A stretch of DNA of 40,161 bases from Gammaproteobacteria bacterium (GCA_018825965.1 JAHKAA010000032.1:1-40161), one strand, 5' to 3'. Counted from the first letter of the stretch, positions 6,959 to 16,327 are shown. The notes: generated by a model not told the origin, from the sequence alone. Program-made: numbers and translations.

Positions 6959-9357
6959 TGAGGTTAAAACATGAAGTTCTTCATGCAGCAGCTGGGCTTA
7001 AACAATATCCGATGTTTGTTTTTACCTTGGTTTTTACTCTGGCATTGACTCTGGGCGCATTGATCGCAGCCTTTAATTTAAACAATGTGATTATGTTTAA
7101 AGAATTGCCTTATCAAAACACAGAACAGTTATACATCTTGGATCAGGAAATAAAGCGTGAAGGGAATCATAGAAGGGGTAAGCAGCATATTGATGCTCAG
7201 GTGCAAATGTATAAAACAAGCAAAGAGTTTTTGCCTTCAGCTTTACTCCTCAGAGGGCAGGGCATACTTGCCAGCTCTGACAGTGAACCAAGGTTAAATT
7301 CTTTACATGTTACCTATGAATTTTTCGAAATATTATCAGTGCCATTTGAAATTGGTAGCGGTTTTTCCAAAAGTGCTGACATGAGTTCGGCCCCGCCGGA
7401 AGCTGTGATCAGTTATGACACCTGGCAACACTATTTTTTTGGCAGAGAAGATATTATCGGTCAAAGCATGGAATTTGAACGGATGCAGTTTAAAGTAGTA
7501 GGAGTGTTAAAAAAAGACTTTAAAGAACCGCTGCTTTTTCATCCCGACGCCAGTGATATCTACATTCCGGCAGCCTATAGTCAGTTAAACTCGGTCAATG
7601 GTGGCGCTGCAACAACTAACTTGCTGACACTGGTACAAATAGTGCCAGGAAATAATGTTGAACAAATGGGCTCGCGTCTTACATCAATATTTGACGACTT
7701 TATTAAAACAGGTTCGGAAGCTCACTTATATAAAGATGCCGAACTTGATGCGCGACTCATTCTTCTGGAAGAAAATATTAAAGGTAACAGCGGAACAATT
7801 ACCATCATGATTTTGGCTGGTGCTTTTGTTCTTTTATTGATTGCGTTTGTCAACGTTACAAATTTATACCTGTCACATCTTAATAAGAAGCAGCAAACAT
7901 TGGCAATCTGTGCCTGTTTAGGTGCTAAACCTAAGTTAATATTTAAGCGTTTGTTTGTTGAAAGTCTGGTCCTTACTCTTTCATCGACATTGTTTGCCAT
8001 ACTGCTTGCTACCTGGTTACTTACATTTATAAAAGAATTTGCCTACGGCACCTTGCCACGATTATCTGAATTAGGACTGGACCTGCCAACAGTGATATTC
8101 AGTGTTGTGATCGCTTTATTATTAGCGGCATTACTGGCTTTTTGTGGCCGGTTTACTGTGAATTATGATGCTTTAAAAGAGCAATTGAATTCCAGTGGTA
8201 AAGGTACCAGTGCACAGGTTTCGCCCAGAGTCCGGCAAGTACTGATTGTGTCGCAGACCGCTTTGACCGGATTGCTGATTGTTGCCTCTTCGATGGTGTT
8301 ACAGTTGAGTCTGGCAACAGCAAATCATCCGCTCGGAATTGATGTTGAAAATGTAATTAGTGTTGAAGTTGATGCTGAAAAAAACTACACAACTGAGGCC
8401 CAGAAAGAAACACTTGCAACAGAAATAAGAAAACGTTTCAGTCAGTTACCGCAGGTGGCTCAAATAGCAAACACTCGGATTTCACCCATCATGCAAGGGC
8501 ACTATGGTACTTTTGTGTATGATGAGAGTAAAAAAATGATTGGTGGCTTTTTGTATAATAGGGTGGATGAAAATTTCATGGATATAGTTCAATTACCGCT
8601 GTTGCATGGAAGAAATTTCAGCCGGGAAGAGGTTGTTGACCATGAAAATGTGGTGATACTGAGTAAATCAATGGCGCAAACAATATTTGGAGAGACGGAT
8701 GTTGTTGAGAGGCGTATATATAATTCGACAGGTCAGGCTTTTACAGTTGTTGGAGTTGTTGGCGATTATTTCAGTGTATCTAATGGTGAACCCTATTTTT
8801 ATTTCACCTACAAAGCTTCAGATATTAATTTACTTATAAAGCTGAAAGATCAGTCATCCTTATCGAAACTGGATATCCTTCAACAACTCAGGACTATTGA
8901 CCCAAGTTTGCGTATCCAGCAATATCTTGTGTTGGAGCAAACGGCCAGGGATTTAGTCTACCAGTATCGTTTGTCCGCCTGGCTGGCCGGAGGATTGAGC
9001 TTATTTGCTTTAATCCTGGCTTGTACTGGTATCTACGGGGTGATCAGTTACTCTACTCAGATGCGACGCTATGAGATGGGGGTAAGGATGGCTCTGGGGG
9101 CTAAGAAAAAACGGATTATTGCTATGGTGTTAAAGGATGCGATGAACCCAATTTTAATTGGGCTTGGGATCAGTCTGCTGCTTTCCATAGTGCTCTATGG
9201 CTTGGCCAACAGCCAGGTCTCGGGGTTGATCCAGCCTGATGCAGTGCAGGTGGGAGCTTCGTTGATTTTGCTTTTAGTATTCTCTTTGTTAGCTTGTTAT
9301 TTACCAGTTAACAATATTGTCCGGAGCGATCCGATAAAAGCACTCCGCAACGAATAA
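6958..9357 (+). CDS. FtsX/MacB-type ABC transporter permease, large two-FtsX form
   Basis: About 799 residues. After a first transmembrane helix (about residues 20-42) there is a large periplasmic MacB_PCD-like domain, a first FtsX block of helices around residues 275-405, a second helix and periplasmic domain (about 425-670), and a second FtsX block to the end, with the typical YEMGVRMALGAKKKRI and a terminal VRSDPIKALRNE. This doubled form is about twice the FtsX unit. AGGAGG at 6945-6950 is correctly spaced for ATG 6958, so I prefer it to GTG 6952. It works with the adaptor and ATPase just upstream. A strong terminator follows. Confidence 0.92.
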   Translation: MRLKHEVLHAAAGLKQYPMFVFTLVFTLALTLGALIAAFNLNNVIMFKELPYQNTEQLYILDQEIKREGNHRRGKQHIDAQVQMYKTSKEFLPSALLLRGQGILASSDSEPRLNSLHVTYEFFEILSVPFEIGSGFSKSADMSSAPPEAVISYDTWQHYFFGREDIIGQSMEFERMQFKVVGVLKKDFKEPLLFHPDASDIYIPAAYSQLNSVNGGAATTNLLTLVQIVPGNNVEQMGSRLTSIFDDFIKTGSEAHLYKDAELDARLILLEENIKGNSGTITIMILAGAFVLLLIAFVNVTNLYLSHLNKKQQTLAICACLGAKPKLIFKRLFVESLVLTLSSTLFAILLATWLLTFIKEFAYGTLPRLSELGLDLPTVIFSVVIALLLAALLAFCGRFTVNYDALKEQLNSSGKGTSAQVSPRVRQVLIVSQTALTGLLIVASSMVLQLSLATANHPLGIDVENVISVEVDAEKNYTTEAQKETLATEIRKRFSQLPQVAQIANTRISPIMQGHYGTFVYDESKKMIGGFLYNRVDENFMDIVQLPLLHGRNFSREEVVDHENVVILSKSMAQTIFGETDVVERRIYNSTGQAFTVVGVVGDYFSVSNGEPYFYFTYKASDINLLIKLKDQSSLSKLDILQQLRTIDPSLRIQQYLVLEQTARDLVYQYRLSAWLAGGLSLFALILACTGIYGVISYSTQMRRYEMGVRMALGAKKKRIIAMVLKDAMNPILIGLGISLLLSIVLYGLANSQVSGLIQPDAVQVGASLILLLVFSLLACYLPVNNIVRSDPIKALRNE

Positions 9358-9373
9358 TCGGCAATCACAACCC

Positions 9374-9411
9374 AAAAGCTACCCGCGATCACAAACGGGT
9401 AGCTTTTACTA
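9374..9411 (+). terminator. Strong hairpin between permease and regulator
   Basis: A perfect 12-base stem (AAAAGCTACCCG / CGGGTAGCTTTT) with a 10-base loop ends in a T run. It sits 17 bases after the permease stop and ends about 20 bases before the regulator start, leaving no clear room for a separate promoter in between. Confidence 0.8.
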
Positions 9412-9426
9412 GACAATAAAAATCAA

Positions 9427-10848
9427 ATGCCAAATAAAAAAATAGTGCTTGTTATCGATGATAATGCTGATATTAGGTTAAGTGCCAGGTTTCTACTAAC
9501 AAATCATGGCTTTGAAGTGAAAGAAGCTGATAGTCCGATGCAGGGCATTGAACTCCTTAAATCTGAGCCTGTTGATTTGGTAATGCTGGATATGAATTTT
9601 TCCAGGGATACCTCATCCGGTGAAGAAGGGTTGTATTGTTTAAGAAAAATCAAAGAATTAGATCAATCCTTACCTGTAGTGGTGGTGACTGGATGGGCTG
9701 CTGTTGAGCTGGTTGTCAGCACCCTCAAAATTGGAGCTGAGGATTTTATTGAAAAACCCTGGGATAACCAAAGATTGTTGCAAGTGATCCGACAAGCGCT
9801 GAAACTGGGCCGTTTAGAAAAACAAAATATTAAATTGCAACAGTATGTCCGGGAGCAGGAAAAACCAATTCAACTGGTTGCACATTCTGCAACAATGAAA
9901 GCGTTAAAAAGCAAACTGGATGACATTGCATGCACTGATGTCACTTTGCTGTTAACCGGTGAAAATGGCACAGGAAAAAGTACTCTGGCGCAGTATGTTC
10001 ATCATCTATACCATCAGTACCATGCCCTCCAATCTTTCAATGAAAGAAATACTCATTATGTAGAAGTGAACATGGGGGCTATTTCCGAGCATTTGTTTGA
10101 AAGTGAGATGTTTGGTCATGTCAAAGGTGCTTTTACTGGTGCAGATCAACCCAGGGTTGGCCGCTTTGAGTTGGCAGAACATGGAACCTTGTTTCTGGAT
10201 GAAATAGCAAATATAGCGCCGGCCTCACAAGCAAAGTTACTGCGGGTGTTAGAGTCAGGTCATTATGAGCGGGTTGGATCTAGCATTACTGCGAGGGCAA
10301 ATGTTCGATTGATAAGTGCCACAAACGCCAGTTTTGAACGACTGATTTCTCAAGGCCAGTTCAGGCAGGATTTATATTTTCGGCTGAATACCGTTGAACT
10401 GCAGGTTCCTGCTTTACGAAATCGTAGCGAGGACATCCCGGAATTAGCAGACATGATGATAGTGAAACATTGTCAGCGTTATAATAAACCGCTCGTTAAG
10501 TTACTTCCTTGTGCTTTGGAACGCTTGGCCAATTATGACTTTCCAGGGAATTTGCGCGAATTAAGCCATATTTTAGAAAGAGTTGTGTTATTTTCAACAG
10601 ATGCAACCATAAGCATGGAACAACTCGTAGTGAAAGGTCTCTTGCCAGAGAGCTCCGCCAGAGAAAATAAAACAATTTCGGTGTTACCTCTAATGACTAT
10701 TGAACAAGCTGAAAGACAGCTTATTGAGCAGGCATTGCTAAGCAGTCAGGGGCAGACAATTGAAGCCGCACTATTGCTTGGTCTCAGTAAAAGTGCTTTG
10801 TATCGTCGGCTGGAAAAGTACAGCATTACTCCAAAAGAATATTCCTGA
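9427..10848 (+). CDS. Sigma-54-dependent response regulator (NtrC family)
   Basis: 473 residues. The receiver domain has the acidic pair D11/D12, phospho-acceptor D55 (VMLDMNF), T88 and K110. The AAA+ domain has Walker A GENGTGKS (178-185), the sigma-54 contact loop GAFTGA (234-239) and Walker B LFLDEI (255-260). A Fis-type helix-turn-helix (EAALLLGLSKSALYRRLEKY) ends the protein. All elements for phosphorylation-dependent activation of sigma-54 RNA polymerase are intact. Its likely target is the -24/-12 promoter at 4922-4938. There is no good ribosome site before ATG 9427. The cognate kinase starts 3 bases downstream. It belongs to the regulator type often found with HlyD/MacB exporters. Confidence 0.95.
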   Translation: MPNKKIVLVIDDNADIRLSARFLLTNHGFEVKEADSPMQGIELLKSEPVDLVMLDMNFSRDTSSGEEGLYCLRKIKELDQSLPVVVVTGWAAVELVVSTLKIGAEDFIEKPWDNQRLLQVIRQALKLGRLEKQNIKLQQYVREQEKPIQLVAHSATMKALKSKLDDIACTDVTLLLTGENGTGKSTLAQYVHHLYHQYHALQSFNERNTHYVEVNMGAISEHLFESEMFGHVKGAFTGADQPRVGRFELAEHGTLFLDEIANIAPASQAKLLRVLESGHYERVGSSITARANVRLISATNASFERLISQGQFRQDLYFRLNTVELQVPALRNRSEDIPELADMMIVKHCQRYNKPLVKLLPCALERLANYDFPGNLRELSHILERVVLFSTDATISMEQLVVKGLLPESSARENKTISVLPLMTIEQAERQLIEQALLSSQGQTIEAALLLGLSKSALYRRLEKYSITPKEYS

Positions 10849-10850
10849 AC

Positions 10851-12164
10851 ATGAATGACAAATTTTGTGAATTCCTAAACCTGCTTAAAATAGACAGTCT
10901 GGAATTCTTTATTAGATCTTGTATTTTATTTTTCAGTGTCTCATTATTTTTATTAAGCTTTTCTTGCCTATGGCTGCTTGGCTTAAGCCAATTAGCATTA
11001 ATTACATTAATGTTGTTTATACTGTTGTTTTTGATTTTTTTGTATTTCTGGATCAAAAAAAAATTGATGTCACCATATTTCAGAATTATGGAGGCTATAG
11101 AGGCAATTAAAGTTGATGATTACTCTGTGACTTTTTTTCCTGGTTATAAATACGGCATTATTGAAAAAATTTTTTCTGAGATAAATGAATATTCAACTGA
11201 GTTTCGCAATAAAAAAAGACGTTTTGATGAGAAAAACTTGCTGGTGCATAGTCTGATCAAACAACTAGACAGCCCTGTTTTACTGCTAGATGCTGAACGA
11301 AGGTTTATTCATGGTAATGCTGCACTTTCACGTTGGCTTGGGAAAGACTGGCGGATGATTCGCCTGGCTCCCATCGGCCACTTGGGATTGTCTAAGCATA
11401 AAAATTACTGGTTATTTGACAACGACTCGACAAATAATAAGTATAAAATTCGTTCCAGTTTTTATAAAGATTCTGTTGGTGAATATCAGCTGTTAATCTT
11501 TACTGACATTAGCCGTGAACTAAGAGATATGCAAACTAAATCCTGGCAGGAAGTTGTAAGGGTGCTAAGTCATGAAATAAAAAATTCTTTAACTCCAATA
11601 GTCGCATTATCTCAAGAGCTGGCTAATGTTTGTGTTGACCCGCTGCAAAAGGAAATGTTAAATGTTATTAGTGCTCGGGGTAGAAGTCTATCAAAGTTTA
11701 TCTCTCAGTACAGTACGCTTGGTTATGTCTACGAAATAAGCAAAAGTCCGTTTAATGTAAAAGATGTTTTGCTGTCCATGTCTGGCTTGTATCCTGATGT
11801 GGCGTTCAATTTTGACATTCAGAACGAAATATTAAATGCAGATCCTGTCCTTATTGAACAGGTTTTGTTAAACCTGATTAATAATGCACAGCAGTCAATA
11901 ATAAAAAGAGGAGGACTAGAGAAAGTCATTAACGTAAGTTGTTATGCTTTGGCTAGGAGAATACATCTTGATATTACAGATAATGGTATTGGTATTGAGA
12001 ATGTAAATAATATTTTCGTCCCCTTTTACACTACAACTCCGGGCGGGCAAGGTATCGGCCTGACTATCTGCAGGAATATTATTGAGCAGCATGGTGGTGA
12101 GCTGACGCTGACCAATAACAACATAGATACCGGCGCTATAGCCAGTATTCAACTGCCGATGTAG
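10851..12164 (+). CDS. NtrY-like membrane sensor histidine kinase
   Basis: 437 residues. Two closely spaced membrane helices (about 21-45 and 47-68) leave almost no periplasmic loop, so the signal is probably sensed in the membrane or cytoplasm. A PAS-like region (SPVLLLDAERRFIHGNAALSRWLG, about 141-164) precedes the phospho-acceptor H241 in LSHEIKNSLTP. The ATPase part has the N box (NLINNAQQS), DNGIG (377-381) and GGQGIGLTICRNI. It begins 3 bases after the regulator stop, so the two are cotranscribed. Its AT-rich codon use in the membrane segment differs somewhat from the housekeeping genes to the right. Confidence 0.93.
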   Translation: MNDKFCEFLNLLKIDSLEFFIRSCILFFSVSLFLLSFSCLWLLGLSQLALITLMLFILLFLIFLYFWIKKKLMSPYFRIMEAIEAIKVDDYSVTFFPGYKYGIIEKIFSEINEYSTEFRNKKRRFDEKNLLVHSLIKQLDSPVLLLDAERRFIHGNAALSRWLGKDWRMIRLAPIGHLGLSKHKNYWLFDNDSTNNKYKIRSSFYKDSVGEYQLLIFTDISRELRDMQTKSWQEVVRVLSHEIKNSLTPIVALSQELANVCVDPLQKEMLNVISARGRSLSKFISQYSTLGYVYEISKSPFNVKDVLLSMSGLYPDVAFNFDIQNEILNADPVLIEQVLLNLINNAQQSIIKRGGLEKVINVSCYALARRIHLDITDNGIGIENVNNIFVPFYTTTPGGQGIGLTICRNIIEQHGGELTLTNNNIDTGAIASIQLPM

Positions 12165-12688
12165 GCAGACTGATCAGGGTAATGACATGAATGTTTTTTA
12201 ACCAAACAGAACATGTGGTTGACCCAAGTCCCCGCTTATGCATAGAGTTATCCTTTTGCAAAAGGATAACTCTATGGACCTGAACGTATTTTTTGAGCAC
12301 TTTTCCAGCATCGAAGGCTCTTTCAGTTTCAGAGATAACTGTTGTCTAAGTTTTAATCGCCACTCAATTAAGTAACTGAATTTATGAAATCTTAATTGGT
12401 GCTCACTTACCCATGTTCAAGAAAACTGATTAACCTTCCAATTCATACGTTTTGTTCATGATAGGAGCTTTTCAAGGTAGTTGTCCGATTTTCCCGTTTT
12501 GTGCTGCTGCCTGAACCTGCACGATTTCTCGAGCTGGATTCAGACTTACTGGCCCTATAGGAAGACAAAATGCATCGCCATTTTGGTGGTGATTTTTGGT
12601 GATGTTCCTCAATTTGGGCTTTAGTAGTTTACTGCAGCGTTATTTAACGCAATGATTGTCCTGGTTTTATTAAATATACGGATTTTCC
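12165..12688. other. Gene-free stretch of 524 bases
   Basis: No convincing gene. It holds a 36-base perfect palindrome near its left end, a possible 33-codon reading frame from the ATG at 12274 (MDLNVFFEHFSSIEGSFSF...), a second short open segment around 12470-12560, and a small dyad GCGTTA/TAACGC at 12634-12647. The patchwork of short interrupted frames between an accessory locus and core genes could be the remains of a mobile element, but no transposase motif is recognisable. Confidence 0.5.
12241..12276. repeat. Perfect 36-base palindrome
   Basis: The left arm CATAGAGTTATCCTTTTG is followed directly by its exact reverse complement. In RNA it could form a 16-base stem with a 4-base loop. 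It starts 77 bases after the kinase stop. No T run follows immediately (the first, six T, is about 13 bases on), so it is not a standard terminator, though it could still mark the transcript end. Confidence 0.9.
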
Positions 12689-13996
12689 ATGCTGAATTTC
12701 ATTGCTAAACCGCTGGTCAAACTGGTGGAACGTTATCTGCCTGACCCTTATATTTTTGTGTTGTTGCTCAGTGTGCTGGTGTTTGTTGCTGCTGTGGTGT
12801 TTGAGCAACAAAGCCCTTTGGTGGTGGCGCAGCAATGGGGGGATGGCTTCTGGGGGTTGCTGAGTTTTTCGATGCAAATGCTGTTGGTGCTGGTGACAGG
12901 TTTTATGTTGGCCAGTACGCCTTTAGTCAGCAAACTGCTGGACAGGCTGGCTATGCTGGCTAGAAATGCAGGTCAGGCCATAGTGCTGGTCACGCTTGTC
13001 TCCTTAATGGCAAGCTGGCTGAACTGGGGTTTTGGTTTGGTAGTGGGGGCTTTGTTTGCTAAAGCTTTGGCGCGGCGGGTACAAGTAGATTATCCCTTGC
13101 TGGTTGCCAGTGCTTATTCAGGTTTTGTCATTTGGCATGGTGGTTTGTCGGGTTCTGTGCCTTTAACTATTGCCACCTCAGGTCATTTTTCTGAAGCTCA
13201 AATTGGTATTATTCCAAGCTCCGACACTATTTTTGCGTGGTTTAATCTGGTGCTGGTCGCGGCTTTATTTATTTCAGTACCTTTGCTGAATTACCTGATG
13301 CGGCCCAAAGCTGAAGATTCAGTTTATATAGATCCGGCTAAGTTAGAAGCTGAAACTTTACCTGATTTAACCACAGCACGACCTGCTGATAAGCTGGAAA
13401 ACAGCTTTGTATTCACAGCTTTAATAGCGCTGGCCGCTGCGGCTTATCTGCTGCAGTATTTTGCCAAAGCCGGTGGGCTGAATCTGAATATAGTGAACTT
13501 CCTGTTTTTATTTCTGGCCATTTTGCTGCATGGCACCCCAAGGCGTTTGTTACATAGTTTGCAGCAGGCCATTCAGGGTGGCACTGGCATTATTCTGCAG
13601 TTTCCGTTTTATGCCGGCATTATGGCAGTGATGATGCAGTCGGGTTTAGCTCAGTCGTTGTCACAATGGTTTGTTAGTTTTGCTACTGCAGAAAGCCTGG
13701 CATTCTGGACTTTTTTAAGCGCTGGTTTAGTCAATATTTTTATTCCATCCGGCGGTGGTCAGTGGGCAGTGCAGGCGCCTGTGATGCTACCCGCAGCTTT
13801 GGAGTTGGGGGCTGAAGTGAACCGTATCGCCATGGCTGTGGCATGGGGCGATGCCTGGACTAACCTGATCCAACCCTTCTGGGCTTTGCCTGTGTTGGCG
13901 ATAGCTGGCCTTAAAGCCAAAGATGTGATGGGTTATTGCCTGCTGCAGTTACTGGTCACAGGTATCATCATCAGTCTTGTCTTAAGTTTTATCTGA
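12689..13996 (+). CDS. atoE: Short-chain fatty acid transporter, AtoE family
   Basis: 435 residues, highly hydrophobic with about ten or more membrane helices throughout. The N-terminus (KPLVKLVERYLPDPYIFVLLLSVLVF), the SWLNWGFGLVVGALFAK segment, the HGGLSGSVPL segment and the late FIPSGGGQWAVQAPVMLPAA followed by WGDAWTNLIQPFWALP are family hallmarks. It is thought to take up short-chain fatty acids across the inner membrane. No atoD/A/B partners are next to it, so it is an isolated copy. The upstream region has no strong ribosome site. The gene converges on the LytTR regulator with a 6-base gap. Confidence 0.9.
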   Translation: MLNFIAKPLVKLVERYLPDPYIFVLLLSVLVFVAAVVFEQQSPLVVAQQWGDGFWGLLSFSMQMLLVLVTGFMLASTPLVSKLLDRLAMLARNAGQAIVLVTLVSLMASWLNWGFGLVVGALFAKALARRVQVDYPLLVASAYSGFVIWHGGLSGSVPLTIATSGHFSEAQIGIIPSSDTIFAWFNLVLVAALFISVPLLNYLMRPKAEDSVYIDPAKLEAETLPDLTTARPADKLENSFVFTALIALAAAAYLLQYFAKAGGLNLNIVNFLFLFLAILLHGTPRRLLHSLQQAIQGGTGIILQFPFYAGIMAVMMQSGLAQSLSQWFVSFATAESLAFWTFLSAGLVNIFIPSGGGQWAVQAPVMLPAALELGAEVNRIAMAVAWGDAWTNLIQPFWALPVLAIAGLKAKDVMGYCLLQLLVTGIIISLVLSFI

Positions 13997-14002
13997 GCAG
14001 TT

Positions 14003-14896
14003 TTAGCCCGCCTGAAAACGAGCTCTGAATTCGTCTTTAAAACGCCTGGATAAATTCAGGCGCTCGCCGCTGTTGAGTAAAATTTCACCATCGCCGCTGG
14101 GGTCGTAACTGATGCTGTGAATGGCATGATGGTTGACGGCAAAACTGCGGTGAATACGGCTGAAGCCTTTGTGTTGCAGAGTTTCAACTGTTTTGGCAAG
14201 GGTAGCGCGCAGCGGGTAAATACGGCCTTTGCTATGTAAGTTGACATAATTGCCGGACGATTCCAGCCAGTCGATATCCTGCACTTTAACCAGAAATTCT
14301 TTATCCAGTTTACGCACCAGAAAATGTTCGGGTGAGGTGTTGCTTTGACTGGCCGCTGTGCTGTCTTCGTTTTGCTCAGTGCCAATCAGCATGGCATCAC
14401 CTTTTAACCGCCTATAGATAAAGTGTGCACTATGGAAGACAGCAAGCAAAAACAGATAACCCCAGACATCTTTGCGGTATTCATAAAAAAACTCACGGGC
14501 CAAAGGCCCAAAGTCATAGCCTCTGCCTAAAAACCAGTACACCAGCTTACGTAGTGCCACCATCAGGCTGATATGGCCAATACAAAACAATAAACTGGCG
14601 ATAAAATGCATCAACACCTGCCAGCGCAGCGCATTAAAACGCAGTGGCACCCGCCTGAAAAACCAGACTAAAGCAGGGATCAGTATTAAAGTGCCTATAG
14701 CACTGCTGTATTCCCACAGCAAGGGCTCCCACCATTGCAGGGTAGAAAGCGGATCCCTCTGGTGTTCCATCCAGACCGAACTGGCGTTAATGCCGTTATT
14801 TAATAGCAGGTAAAAGGCAAAGGCCAGATAGCTATACAGCACTTTGTGTTGGTCAAAAGGTTCAAACCAGTTTTTAGCCACAGCATTGGTCCCCAC
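14003..14896 (-). CDS. Membrane-anchored LytTR-family transcriptional regulator
   Basis: About 297 residues from GTG 14896, which has AGAGG six bases upstream and begins close to where family members usually start; a longer TTG start at 14929 is possible but less likely. The N-terminal half has about four membrane helices (YSYLAFAFYLLLNNG, AIGTLILIPALVWFF, MHFIASLLFCIGHISLM, VWGYLFLLAVFHSAHFI). The C-terminal 100 residues are a LytTR DNA-binding domain (KVQDIDWLESSGNYVNLHSKG ... RIHRSFAVNHHAI). There is no receiver domain, so sensing would occur through the membrane part. It is divergent from the acyltransferase gene 100 bases away, which is the obvious candidate target. Confidence 0.88.
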   Translation of the reverse strand: MGTNAVAKNWFEPFDQHKVLYSYLAFAFYLLLNNGINASSVWMEHQRDPLSTLQWWEPLLWEYSSAIGTLILIPALVWFFRRVPLRFNALRWQVLMHFIASLLFCIGHISLMVALRKLVYWFLGRGYDFGPLAREFFYEYRKDVWGYLFLLAVFHSAHFIYRRLKGDAMLIGTEQNEDSTAASQSNTSPEHFLVRKLDKEFLVKVQDIDWLESSGNYVNLHSKGRIYPLRATLAKTVETLQHKGFSRIHRSFAVNHHAIHSISYDPSGDGEILLNSGERLNLSRRFKDEFRARFQAG

Positions 14897-14996
14897 AAAC
14901 CACCTCTTATCCCTCAAATCCACCACCAACCCATTCAGTGCTGTTTGTCAGAGTTCACAGCAGACAAACTAAGCAGAATTACACAGGAGGTTTAGC

Positions 14997-16196
14997 ATGA
15001 CACGAACTGATACAGGCCGTCGATATGAACTCGACTGGCTCCGCACCCTGGCTTTTGCGTTGCTTATTTTGTACCACATTGGTATGTATTATGTCGCCGA
15101 CTGGGGCTGGCATATCAAAAGTGAGCAGACTTTTAAGGGCTTGCAGGAACTGATGATTTTGACGAACCCATGGCGCATGTCTTTGTTATTTTTACTGGCA
15201 GGTATGGCGCTGAGTTTAGTCTTGCCGCGGATAAGCAGGTTAAAACTTTTAGGGCTGCGATCTAAACGTTTATTGATCCCCTTGTTGTTTACCATGTTTG
15301 TAGTGGTGGTGCCTCAGGTGTATTACGAGGCCTTAAGCCAGCAACTGATCCAGCCGGGTTATCTGGAGTTCTGGTGGCAGTATGTCAGTCCTGTCACTGG
15401 TTTATTGCCGGACCATCATAGCCCTATTGGTTTACTCACCTGGAATCACGCCTGGTTTATTCCGTATTTATGGTGTTACAGCCTGCTGGTGCTGTTGTGT
15501 TATCCGCTGTTGAACCTTGTTTCGCAATCCTCCTTGTTGCAGCAGTTGCCGGGGCGGTATGCGTTGGCACTGGTTTTTGGTCTGATGTTTTGGGCCTGGT
15601 GGATGTTAAAGGCTGATTTCCCAAGTACTCATGCTTTAGTGGATGACTGGTATAACCATGCTAAATATTTTCTGGTGTTTATCGCTGGTTTTTTATTAGC
15701 CAGGCAGGATTTGTGGTGGCAACAACTGGTAGCGGGCAGAAGGTTATGGCTGGTGTTAGCTCTGTGTTGTTACTGCCTTATTGTTGCTGAACGCAATGAT
15801 GTTTTTGTAGTGTCGGCACAGTTTGATACTTCAGTCTGGGTAAAAACCCTGTTTGGAGCTGTGCTGATAGCTAATCACTGGCTGTGGTTACTGGCAGTAT
15901 TGGGCTATGGCGGAGCTTATCTGGCAAAAACAAATAGCCCATTATTGCGCTACTGCAATGATGCTGTATTGCCCTGGTACATTTTGCATCAAACGCTGAT
16001 TATTGTATGTGCAGCCTGGTTAAAGCCTTTGGCTATGCCTGTAGCTATAGAATTCCCACTGGTGTTGGCCGGGACTGTAGCAGGCTGCTGGCTGGGTTAT
16101 GAAGTGATCAGACGATCTGCAGTATTAAGCTGGTGTTTTGGCATAAAACCGCCAGTTCGCCGCTTCGTATGTCAGGTGGAAACCCAAACTCTTTAA
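14997..16196 (+). CDS. Acyltransferase-3 family integral membrane protein
   Basis: 399 residues, about ten membrane helices. The start RRYELDWLRTLAFALLILYHIGMYY contains the conserved arginine/aspartate region and histidine of acyltransferase-3 proteins (OpgC/OafA-like), and LTWNHAWFIPYLWCYSLLVLL and LPWYILHQTLII are also typical. Such proteins transfer acyl groups to extracytoplasmic sugars or lipids; the acceptor here is unknown. A strong AGGAGG lies before ATG 14997. It is divergent from the LytTR regulator, an arrangement suggesting direct control. Confidence 0.88.
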   Translation: MTRTDTGRRYELDWLRTLAFALLILYHIGMYYVADWGWHIKSEQTFKGLQELMILTNPWRMSLLFLLAGMALSLVLPRISRLKLLGLRSKRLLIPLLFTMFVVVVPQVYYEALSQQLIQPGYLEFWWQYVSPVTGLLPDHHSPIGLLTWNHAWFIPYLWCYSLLVLLCYPLLNLVSQSSLLQQLPGRYALALVFGLMFWAWWMLKADFPSTHALVDDWYNHAKYFLVFIAGFLLARQDLWWQQLVAGRRLWLVLALCCYCLIVAERNDVFVVSAQFDTSVWVKTLFGAVLIANHWLWLLAVLGYGGAYLAKTNSPLLRYCNDAVLPWYILHQTLIIVCAAWLKPLAMPVAIEFPLVLAGTVAGCWLGYEVIRRSAVLSWCFGIKPPVRRFVCQVETQTL

Positions 16197-16202
16197 CCCC
16201 GT

Positions 16203-16229
16203 GGCTTAGCTGGCTAAGCCGATCTTTTT
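16203..16229 (+). terminator. Terminator of the acyltransferase gene
   Basis: GGCTTAGC and GCTAAGCC are separated by two bases (effective loop four), followed by GATCTTTTTC. It starts seven bases after the stop codon. Confidence 0.75.
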
Positions 16230-16293
16230 CGGCGATATTGGCAGCCAGGGGCGAGTCTAAGTTAAGCTACTCTTTTCTAAACCAAAATCTTCA

Positions 16294-16326
16294 GGCTAAA
16301 CTAGGAAAGGGCTGAGTTTAGCCTTT
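16294..16326 (+). terminator. Second hairpin between acyltransferase and SRPBCC genes
   Basis: A 9-base perfect stem (GGCTAAACT / AGTTTAGCC) with a 12-base loop ends in TTT. It could be a back-up terminator or a leader structure of the next gene. Confidence 0.4.
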
Positions 16327-16327
16327 A

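Noticed and set aside
12274..12375. A 33-codon frame starting at the right end of the palindrome
   Set aside because: Too short, no ribosome site and no recognised family; kept only as a remark in the gene-free stretch.
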